A stretch of 11,048 nt of DNA from Deltaproteobacteria bacterium. Lineage in GTDB: Bacteria > Desulfobacterota > Binatia > Binatales > Binataceae. Made by a program: the position numbers and the translations under genes. Shown in pieces: positions 5,791 to 11,048 of this stretch. Location: contig DAHZDR010000217.1 in the NCBI GenBank assembly GCA_027403435.1, forward strand, positions 1 to 11,048. Reading direction: 5' to 3'. The notes beneath the pieces were generated by a model. It was not told the origin of the DNA. It saw only the letters and a list, made by a program, of their open reading frames with translations, and ran no database searches. Positions within the stretch are counted from its first letter, which is position 1, and the number at the start of each line of letters is the position of its first letter.

Positions 5791-6981
5791 CTACTTGGGC
5801 AGGCCGAGTTGCCGCTCGCCCAGGATATTGCGCTGGATTTCGCTGGTGCCGCCCGCGATCGTGTATTGGCGCGAACTGAGCAGCCGGTTCTGCCAGCGCG
5901 GCGCGTCCGGCACCAGCGCCGTCGGCTCGCCCATAATCGCGTAGGCGCCGAGCAGTTCGCTGGCGAAACCCGCGATTCTGACGCCGAGTTCGGAGCCGAC
6001 CAGCTTGAGCGTCGAACCTTCCGGCCCGGGCGGCAAGCCCTTGAGCAGGCGCGTCAGCGATCGCAGACGGGTATATTTCGCCGCCTCGCATTCAATCAGG
6101 AACCGCGCCAGCTCCTGACGCACCCATTCATGATCCCACGCCGGCCGTCCGCCGATTTCGACCCGCCGCGCCAGTTCCGCCAGCCGCCGCACCTGCGCCG
6201 CATGGCCGCCGCCGCCCGCGATGCCGCGCTCGAAGGCGAGCGTGGTCACGGCGACTTTCCAGCCTTCATTGAGCGGACCGACGAGATTTCCCTTCGGAAT
6301 CCGCACGTTATCGAAAAAGACTTCGTTGAAATGATGATGCCCGTTCATCGTAATCAGCGGCCGCACTTCGATTCCGGGCGAATGCATGTCGTCCACAATC
6401 AGGTAGCTGATGCCCTTGTGTTTGGGCGCGTCGGGATCGGTGCGCGCGAGCAGGAAAATTTTATCGGCGTATTGCGCGCCGGAGGTCCAGACCTTCTGGC
6501 CGTTGATAATGAAGTAATCGCCCTGGAGTTCGGCGCGCGTCTGGAGTCCGGCGAGATCGGAACCGGCGCCCGGTTCGGAATAGCCCTGGCACCAGATGTC
6601 GTCGGCGGTCAGAATCCGCGGCAGATAGGCTTTCTTTTGCTCCTCGGTTCCCCATTGCATCAGGGTGGGGCCGAACAGGCTGATGCCGGAGTAGCCGGGC
6701 AGAATCGGGGCGCGCGCCCTGAAATACTCCTCGTCGAAGATGACTTGCTCCAGCAAATTCGCCGCGCGCCCGCCGTATTCCTTCGGCCACGACAACCCGG
6801 CCCATCCGGCCGCGGCGAGCTTTTGCTGCCAGGCGCGCCGTTTTTCCAGGATTTGGCGGTTGGGCGCGATCCGATCGTCCATCGGATCGTCGATCGCGAG
6901 TTCGGGCGGAAAGTTTTCCGTAAGCCAGGCGCGCACCTTGCCGCGGAAGGCTTCCTGTTCCGGCGTATATTCGAAATCCAT
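5791..6981 (-). CDS. acyl-CoA dehydrogenase family protein
   Basis: This is an FAD-dependent enzyme that introduces the alpha-beta double bond into a CoA thioester; the specific substrate is unknown. The 396-residue product has the family length and order. The N-terminal helical domain begins FEYTPEQEAFRGKVRAWL. A middle beta domain carries WCQGYSEPGAGSDLAGL (130-146) and GQKVWTSGAQYAD (161-173). The C-terminal helical domain ends IAGGTSEIQRNILGERQLGL. The position that holds the catalytic Glu in medium-chain enzymes (YEGT) is Gly377 here, while FERG supplies Glu251, where isovaleryl- and long-chain-type enzymes carry their base. It is therefore probably active with the alternative glutamate. 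ATG at 6981 has GAGAGG upstream on the minus strand (6991-6996) at nine-base spacing. It follows the amidohydrolase by 93 bases, and a duplicated phage fragment abuts its stop codon. Confidence 0.93.
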   Translation of the reverse strand: MDFEYTPEQEAFRGKVRAWLTENFPPELAIDDPMDDRIAPNRQILEKRRAWQQKLAAAGWAGLSWPKEYGGRAANLLEQVIFDEEYFRARAPILPGYSGISLFGPTLMQWGTEEQKKAYLPRILTADDIWCQGYSEPGAGSDLAGLQTRAELQGDYFIINGQKVWTSGAQYADKIFLLARTDPDAPKHKGISYLIVDDMHSPGIEVRPLITMNGHHHFNEVFFDNVRIPKGNLVGPLNEGWKVAVTTLAFERGIAGGGGHAAQVRRLAELARRVEIGGRPAWDHEWVRQELARFLIECEAAKYTRLRSLTRLLKGLPPGPEGSTLKLVGSELGVRIAGFASELLGAYAIMGEPTALVPDAPRWQNRLLSSRQYTIAGGTSEIQRNILGERQLGLPK

Positions 6982-7023
6982 CCTGAACCGCCTCTCAATG
7001 CGGTGACGCGCGGTAATGCGCGA

Positions 7024-7073
7024 CGGTTCGCGGCCGGAGCGGCGCTGAAGTCCGCTCCGGCCGCGCGGAACCG
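7024..7073 (-). terminator. long GC hairpin directly after the amidohydrolase stop
   Basis: CGGTTC (7024-7029) plus a 13-bp arm (7030-7042) pair with a 13-bp arm (7052-7064) and GAACCG (7068-7073). The result is a 19-bp stem with a 3-base bulge (7065-7067) and a 9-base loop. It begins one base after the amidohydrolase stop on the minus strand. No T tract follows, so it may be an intercistronic stabiliser, a rho-dependent site or an attenuator rather than a classical terminator. Confidence 0.55.
7030..7045. repeat. 16-base intergenic repeat, copy A
   Basis: GCGGCCGGAGCGGCGC occurs here, as the left arm of the hairpin, and again at 9352-9367 in another intergenic gap of the same gene cluster. 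The sequence is very GC-rich, so a chance match is possible, but both copies avoid coding sequence. Confidence 0.5.
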
Positions 7074-7074
7074 G

Positions 7075-8193
7075 CTAGTTCAAATTGAAGGTGCGGGCCC
7101 CGTTGTCCCAGAAAATCTTGCGCCGCGCCTCGTCGGAAATCGGCTGCTTGAGCATCGCCTCGATACCCCACGGATAGGTGCCGTCGGGATGCGGGTAGTC
7201 GGTGTCCCAGGTGAAATTGTCCGCGCCGATCAGCTCGATCGCCGCCTTCATGGTCGGCTCGTCGCCGCGGAAAGCGACGCATACGTTGCGCTTGAAATAC
7301 TCGGTCGGCCGCTTGGTGAGATATTCATGCTCGGCGTTGCCGCTGAAATCCCAGTGTTGTTCCATCCGCTGTAGCCAGTAGGGCACCCAGCCGCCGTCGG
7401 CTTCGACGTGGATCACCTTGAGCCTGGGAAATTTCTCGAACACGCCGTACCAGATCAGGCCCGCCATCGCGGCCATCGCTTCAAACGGATGCGACAGGAT
7501 ATGGCCGCTGACGTGGGTGTCCATCCGATCGCCGAAGCCGGGCACCGACGACGAGGCCGATTCGTGGGTCGAAATGGGCTTGCCGATTTGCTCGATTTCG
7601 TTCCATAGCGGCAGCAGCGCGTCATCCCACAGCGAACGGCCGCCGACCGGATTCGGCCGCATGTAGTAACTGACGCAGCCCATTTTGTCGGCGCGGCGCG
7701 CTTCCTTAATCGCCTCTTCAACGTTCTGCATCGGCAGCGCCGCCGCCCAGCGCAGGCGCTCGGGAGCCGCCGCGGCATAGTCGGCGGCCCAGTTGTTGTA
7801 GGCGCGGGTGCAGGCCGCCAGCAGTTTGGTGTCGTGGAAATCGCGCCCGAGCATCTGGCCGGCGACGGTGGGATAGAGAATCTGCACATCGACGCCCTGC
7901 GCGTCCATGTCTTCGAGGCGGCTCTGCGCGCTGAAGCCGGTTTTACTCGCCTTCTCGAAACGCGCCATCGCCTTTTTCACCGCTTCCAGGAAGGCTGGCG
8001 CGGCCATCGGATATTTGCCCTTTTCGCGCACGAAGGAATCGCCCTCGACCAGAAAGGTGCGGCGATTGGAAACCGGGGCGCGGCCGATTTTGGGCGCCTG
8101 CGCTTTGTAAGCGTCCTCGATATAGCGCTCCCAGAGCCACTCCGGCTCCATCATGTGGGAATCGGTATCGACAATTTTGTAGCCATTTCGCAT
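7075..8193 (-). CDS. amidohydrolase family metal-dependent hydrolase/decarboxylase (ACMSD-like)
   Basis: This is a member of the amidohydrolase-2 group (TIM-barrel enzymes, including ACMSD and gamma-resorcylate decarboxylases) that hydrolyses or decarboxylates a small organic substrate; which one cannot be told from sequence alone. The 372-residue product has candidate metal ligands in the usual order. These are Asp11 and His13 in DTDSHMMEP at the N-terminus, His210 in ISTHES, His262 in KVIHVEADGGWVPYWL, and Asp332 in DTDYPHPDGTYPW, a typical strand-8 motif of this subfamily. RLEDMDAQGVDVQILYP (92-108) is also characteristic. ATG at 8193 has the strong ribosome site GAGGTGAG five bases upstream. 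The gene lies 64 bases after the MDR dehydrogenase and 93 before the acyl-CoA dehydrogenase, with hairpins in both gaps. A shared degradation operon is likely. Confidence 0.9.
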   Translation of the reverse strand: MRNGYKIVDTDSHMMEPEWLWERYIEDAYKAQAPKIGRAPVSNRRTFLVEGDSFVREKGKYPMAAPAFLEAVKKAMARFEKASKTGFSAQSRLEDMDAQGVDVQILYPTVAGQMLGRDFHDTKLLAACTRAYNNWAADYAAAAPERLRWAAALPMQNVEEAIKEARRADKMGCVSYYMRPNPVGGRSLWDDALLPLWNEIEQIGKPISTHESASSSVPGFGDRMDTHVSGHILSHPFEAMAAMAGLIWYGVFEKFPRLKVIHVEADGGWVPYWLQRMEQHWDFSGNAEHEYLTKRPTEYFKRNVCVAFRGDEPTMKAAIELIGADNFTWDTDYPHPDGTYPWGIEAMLKQPISDEARRKIFWDNGARTFNLN

Positions 8194-8236
8194 GTCAGCT
8201 CACCTCGATGATGTAACTGCTGAGCCGATGCCGCGG

Positions 8237-8257
8237 CCGCGCGCGCGACGCGCGCGG
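8237..8257 (-). terminator. GC hairpin directly after the dehydrogenase stop
   Basis: CCGCGCGCG (8237-8245) and CGCGCGCGG (8249-8257) form a perfect 9-bp stem with a CGA loop that touches the MDR dehydrogenase stop codon (TTA at 8258-8260 on this strand). There is no T tract. It probably shapes the message between two operon genes rather than ending transcription, though partial termination is possible. Confidence 0.45.
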
Positions 8258-9277
8258 TTAGAGCCGCGGCAGAATCAGCGCCTTTACTCCCTTGCGATTA
8301 TGCAACAGTTCGAACGCCTCGACGCCATGGTCGAGGTCAAAGCGATGGGTGACCATCGGCTTCAGATCGATCGCGCCCGCCGCCGCCATCGCGACCGCGC
8401 GCCGCCAGGTTTCCGGCACGCGCACGCGCGACGGAATGATTTTGGCGCCATGAAAAAACAGCGCGCGCAGTTCCGCCGCGGGAAGATCGCGCGCGGGCCA
8501 TCCAAGTTGCACCACCTCGCCGCCACGCTTCACCAGATGGCGCACGGAATCGAGAAAGCCGGCCGCGTCGAAGACCGCGTCCGCGCCGTGCGGCGGCATC
8601 AGCGCGCGCACCTGATCGGTCCAGTCGCGGTCCGAGGCGCATACGGTCTGAAAGCCCATCTCGCGCGCCAGCGCGAGCCGTTCGGCGTCGGCCGCAAGGC
8701 CGGTGACAACGATCGAAGTGACGCCGAGCGCGCGCGCCGCAATCGCCGTGCATAGTCCGATCGGGCCGGGGCCTTCGATGACCGCGCTGTCGCCGGCCAT
8801 GAGCGAGGATTCCTCGAGCGCGTGCAGGCCGGTCGCGAACGGTTCGAGCAGCGCCGCCTGCTCGAAGTCCATCGACTTCGGCACGACCCAGGAATTTTGC
8901 GCGGGCGCGATACAATATTCGGCAAAAGCGCCGCCGAGACGGCCCGGCGTATGGCAAAAATTGTAGCGGCCGGAAAGACACGCCGGGCATCGCCCGCACG
9001 GCCCGAACGGATCGAGCGCGACATGATCGCCGACTTTGAAACCGCGCACGCCGGCGCCCAGTTCGACGACTTCGCCGGCCGGCTCATGGCCAATCACGGC
9101 GGGCATCGACGGCAGCGCCCGCTCGGCGCCCAACTCCCACAAATAGATATGCAGGTCGGAGCCGCAGATTCCGCAGGCGGCAACTTTGACCAACAGTTCC
9201 CCCGGTCCGGGCTTGGGCACGGGCACGTCAACGATCTCAACGCCGTGCTCGGGGCGAGTTTTGGCGATAGCTTTCAT
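8258..9277 (-). CDS. zinc-dependent MDR dehydrogenase (threonine/polyol-dehydrogenase-like)
   Basis: This is a medium-chain NAD(P)-dependent alcohol dehydrogenase that oxidises a secondary alcohol or reduces the matching carbonyl; the substrate is not evident. With ATG at 9277 it has 339 residues. The N-terminal GroES-like domain has the catalytic zinc ligands Cys38 (GICGSDLH), His64-Glu65 (GHEPAGEV) and probably Glu145 (LLEPF), plus the complete structural-zinc loop Cys94, Cys97, Cys100 and Cys108. The Rossmann fold shows GPGPIG (169-174), followed by VVTGLAADAERLALA. An in-frame TTG at 9286 lies only two bases from GGAGG (9289-9293), whereas the ATG at 9277 is 11 bases away, so I prefer the ATG. 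A promoter-like pair lies at 9302-9331. It is the first gene of the likely MDR-amidohydrolase-acyl-CoA dehydrogenase operon. Confidence 0.93.
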   Translation of the reverse strand: MKAIAKTRPEHGVEIVDVPVPKPGPGELLVKVAACGICGSDLHIYLWELGAERALPSMPAVIGHEPAGEVVELGAGVRGFKVGDHVALDPFGPCGRCPACLSGRYNFCHTPGRLGGAFAEYCIAPAQNSWVVPKSMDFEQAALLEPFATGLHALEESSLMAGDSAVIEGPGPIGLCTAIAARALGVTSIVVTGLAADAERLALAREMGFQTVCASDRDWTDQVRALMPPHGADAVFDAAGFLDSVRHLVKRGGEVVQLGWPARDLPAAELRALFFHGAKIIPSRVRVPETWRRAVAMAAAGAIDLKPMVTHRFDLDHGVEAFELLHNRKGVKALILPRL

Positions 9278-9301
9278 TTGATGCAACGCCTCCGCGGATA
9301 A

Positions 9302-9331
9302 TAAATACGACTATGCGCCGGTCCGCGTCAA
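9302..9331 (-). promoter_or_regulatory. possible promoter for the MDR-amidohydrolase-ACAD operon
   Basis: On the minus strand, TTGACG (9326-9331) and TATTTA (9302-9307) are separated by 18 bases, upstream of the GGAGG ribosome site (9289-9293). The predicted transcript would begin near 9295 with a very short leader. The -10 match is only moderate. Confidence 0.35.
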
Positions 9332-9351
9332 AACGAATCGCGCGGGGCGAA

Positions 9352-9367
9352 GCGGCCGGAGCGGCGC
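9352..9367. repeat. 16-base intergenic repeat, copy B
   Basis: The sequence is identical to 7030-7045 and in the same orientation. Here it has no inverted partner nearby, so it does not form the long hairpin seen at copy A. It lies between the possible MDR promoter and the dyad at 9383-9410. Confidence 0.5.
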
Positions 9368-9382
9368 AACGCGGGCGCGGCG

Positions 9383-9410
9383 CGATAGTTGCGCTTGGTT
9401 GCAACTATCG
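9383..9410 (-). terminator. perfect 10-bp hairpin between citrate synthase and MDR genes
   Basis: CGATAGTTGC (9383-9392) and GCAACTATCG (9401-9410) are exact inverted arms around an 8-base loop, 30 bases after the citrate synthase stop on the minus strand. There is no T tract. Because the arms are less GC-rich than the surroundings and the dyad also lies upstream of the MDR promoter candidate, an operator is an alternative to a terminator. Confidence 0.5.
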
Positions 9411-9440
9411 TGACGCGCCGAGGCGCAACCACGCGCCGGA

Positions 9441-10748
9441 TCAGCTCCAATGGCGCAACAGCGAGCCGCGATAGCGCATCCGCGGCCGAATCAGCCGATT
9501 GTCGGCATATTGTTCCAGGCTATGCGCGATCCATCCGGCGGCGCGTCCGACCGCGAAGATCGCCGCCGGCATGCCGCGCGGAAAACCCAGCATCCGCACG
9601 CAAACCGTCAGGTAATAATCCAGATTTGGCCTGAGCCGCGCGCGCGTCCACACCGCCCGCTCGACCTTGAGCGCGGTCTGATAGAGCGCGCGTCCCTGGC
9701 GCCGCGCGGTCGCCCGCGCCACCCGTTTGAGCAGCACGGCGCGCGGATCGCCGGCGGGATAGATCGCGTGGCCGAAGCCGGGCGGCAGCAGCCCGCGCGC
9801 GCTGAACGAATCGAGACAGCGCTCGAGGCCGAGGCCGCCGGCAAGGTCGGAGAACAGGCTTTCGATTCGGTCGCAGGCGCCGCCGTGGATCGGACCGGAC
9901 AGCGAACAGAGCGCGGCCAGCACGCTGGCGTATAGATCCGCGCCGGTGCTGGCGACGACCCGCGCCGCGAAGGTCGAAGCGTTGAGTTCATGCTCGGCGC
10001 AGGCGACCAGCACGCGATCGAGCGCGGCGCAATCGGCGGAAGCGGCCGCGCCGCGCACGCGAGCGAGCAAGCGCGCCGCCATCCCGGAGTTGCCGCCGGC
10101 CGCGTGCGCGTCAGCCTCCACGCCGCCGTGGCCGGCGGAAGCGCGGGGCAAGGCGAGCGGCAGCGCGCCGATAATCAGCCGCGCCTGATCGAGCCGTGCG
10201 CGCTGGAGCAGGCGCTGCTCGGCGGCCGCCAGCGCGGGCATCATTACCGCCAGTCTGAGCAGCGGCGGCGCGTCGTCGCCAATCGCGGCAAGGGCGTCGG
10301 CGACCGGCTGCGGCAGGCGCGCCAGATCGATATTTTCGCGCAGGTGCGCAACCTCTTCGGGCCGCGGCCGGACGCCGTTCCAGAGCAGCAGGCAAACTTC
10401 TTCGAAGGCGGCCCGCTCGACCAGGTCCTCGATCGGATAGCCACGGTAGGCGAGCCGCCCCTCACTGATCGAACTGACGCCCGACTCGGCGACGATTACG
10501 CCGGCGGTCGCGGCGTCGCCGGTGGGCTGCGCGATCGTGACCCAGGAGCTGGCGTCGGGCAGCGAGCGGGCGCGCACGCCCCGCTCGGGCGCGGTCAGGC
10601 CGCGTAGCGCCTCGATATCGGCGCGGCGATACAGCGCCTGACGGCCGACTTTGCGACGATAGCTTTTGAGCCATCCGCGGCTGACATAGGCGTAAAGCGT
10701 GCCGAGCTTGACGCCCAGATGGGTGGCGGCTTCCGCCGCCGTCAGCAT
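9441..10748 (-). CDS. citrate synthase family enzyme with N-terminal MerR/excisionase-type helix-turn-helix
   Basis: The 435-residue product joins two domains. Residues 1-50 (MLTAAEAATHLGVKLGTLYA, then YVSRGWLKSYRRKVGRQALY) form an HTH_17/MerR-like DNA-binding domain ending RADIEALRG. From about residue 68 there is a citrate/2-methylcitrate synthase domain with ISEGRLAYRGYPIEDL (94-109), His253 in HELNASTF, His288 in GPIHGGAC, GFGHAIYPAGDPRA (324-337), Asp377 in PNLDYYL, and RPRMRYRG near the end. All three catalytic residues of the family (His, His, Asp) are present, so catalysis is plausible. Such fusions are known in databases, but their biology is poorly described. The frame is open upstream to a TTG at 11018. 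I reject that 90-residue extension because it is low-complexity and the helix-turn-helix begins at ATG 10748, although no good ribosome site is visible. A dyad lies about 175 bases upstream. Confidence 0.88.
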   Translation of the reverse strand: MLTAAEAATHLGVKLGTLYAYVSRGWLKSYRRKVGRQALYRRADIEALRGLTAPERGVRARSLPDASSWVTIAQPTGDAATAGVIVAESGVSSISEGRLAYRGYPIEDLVERAAFEEVCLLLWNGVRPRPEEVAHLRENIDLARLPQPVADALAAIGDDAPPLLRLAVMMPALAAAEQRLLQRARLDQARLIIGALPLALPRASAGHGGVEADAHAAGGNSGMAARLLARVRGAAASADCAALDRVLVACAEHELNASTFAARVVASTGADLYASVLAALCSLSGPIHGGACDRIESLFSDLAGGLGLERCLDSFSARGLLPPGFGHAIYPAGDPRAVLLKRVARATARRQGRALYQTALKVERAVWTRARLRPNLDYYLTVCVRMLGFPRGMPAAIFAVGRAAGWIAHSLEQYADNRLIRPRMRYRGSLLRHWS

Positions 10749-11048
10749 TTGCGCCCGATCGTCCGCGGGATGTGCGGCCACGCGCCAATCACGCCATCTG
10801 AGGGGCGGCGCGTCAAGCGCGCGGGCGGCGAAGCGCGCTTTCACGGCGCGCAAAGGCGCGGCTGACGGCGACGGGCGCCGCCGCCCAATGGGCGCGCTGG
10901 ATTGTGGAACGTGCCGGTCTGGATTGACCGTCGCGGCGGTCAATCGGCTATAGTTTGACGATCGCTGCGGCGCGGCGGAGTGGCCCGGTTCGGGCACGGC
11001 GCGGACAACGGCGGACAATTTTGGCCAGCACCAGCCATTAAGGGGGTT
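10749..11048. other. upstream region of the HTH-citrate synthase gene, no gene recognised
   Basis: The DNA up to the window edge shows no convincing coding sequence. The minus-strand frame that stays open here translates to a Pro/Arg/Ala-rich low-complexity string, as expected of GC-rich spacer DNA. It holds the dyad and promoter-like element at 10922-10954 and a short direct repeat of GTTGTCCGC-like sequence near 11000-11020. A rightward gene may start beyond 11048. Confidence 0.55.
10922..10954 (+). promoter_or_regulatory. perfect 9-bp dyad overlapping a rightward promoter with 19-bp spacer
   Basis: GATTGACCG (10922-10930) and CGGTCAATC (10937-10945) are exact inverted arms around TCGCGG. 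On the plus strand the left arm contains TTGACC (10924-10929, five of six matches to the -35 consensus). TATAGT (10949-10954) resembles a -10 box. The spacer is 19 bases, which is unusual for ordinary sigma70 promoters but typical of promoters switched by MerR-family proteins. The neighbouring gene encodes a protein with a MerR-type DNA-binding domain. The dyad centre is about five bases nearer to the -35 than in classical MerR promoters. Confidence 0.5.

Noticed and set aside
5809..7374. 521-residue plus-strand open frame
   Set aside because: It is antisense to the whole acyl-CoA dehydrogenase gene and part of the amidohydrolase gene, both of which carry conserved motifs.
8231..8257. CG-alternating run read as a possible simple-sequence repeat
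   Set aside because: It is better explained as the two arms of the hairpin touching the MDR stop codon; no unit is repeated in register beyond that.
10749..11018. 90-residue N-terminal extension of the citrate synthase fusion from TTG at 11018
   Set aside because: It is Pro/Arg/Ala-rich low complexity, starts with a rare codon, contains the dyad and promoter-like site, and precedes the natural start of the helix-turn-helix.
1..11048. CRISPR array, tRNA, rRNA or transposase
   Set aside because: I found no regularly spaced repeats, cloverleaf-like segments, rRNA-like stretches or transposase motifs on either strand.

Overview
The window is GC-rich, densely coding bacterial DNA with almost no adenine- or thymine-rich stretches outside one patch at about 4850-5690. 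The lipobox signals, the periplasmic-type cupredoxin and the set of soil-type catabolic enzymes point to an environmental Gram-negative. The mix of an acyl-CoA dehydrogenase, an ACMSD-like amidohydrolase and a threonine-dehydrogenase-like MDR enzyme would fit a deltaproteobacterium-like or Binatota-like lineage. That placement is an impression from the protein sequences, not a test. A complete gatCAB set suggests that the organism makes Gln-tRNA(Gln) and/or Asn-tRNA(Asn) by the indirect, transamidation route.

Layout. 1-353: no convincing gene, with a possible promoter at 307-334. 369-3741 (+): gatC-gatA-gatB, closed by a compact GC hairpin at 3761-3778. 3885-4460 (+): an exported single-domain cupredoxin preceded by a small dyad. 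4461-5790: an accessory patch. It starts with the scar of a phage tail module, in which a DUF1833-like fragment is fused in frame to a tail-tip J-like fragment. Next come two paralogous small lipoprotein genes on the minus strand. A second, 100-bp copy of the phage fusion junction then ends exactly at the stop codon of the next gene. 5791-9277 (-): a likely catabolic operon, read right to left as zinc-dependent MDR dehydrogenase, amidohydrolase and acyl-CoA dehydrogenase. 9441-10748 (-): a citrate-synthase-family enzyme fused to an N-terminal MerR/excisionase-type helix-turn-helix. 10749-11048: its upstream region, holding a perfect dyad that overlaps a rightward promoter-like element with a 19-bp spacer.

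How the parts relate. GatCAB is housekeeping. The MDR, amidohydrolase and acyl-CoA dehydrogenase look like steps in breaking down an unidentified CoA-linked or alcohol/aldehyde-type substrate. Hairpins without a T tract follow the stop codons of three successive minus-strand genes and may separate or stabilise their messages.

The most interesting points are three: the lipoprotein pair with an identical four-cysteine spacing inside a phage scar bracketed by 100-bp direct repeats; the DNA-binding citrate synthase facing a possible MerR-style promoter; and the in-frame phage fusion whose junction was later duplicated.
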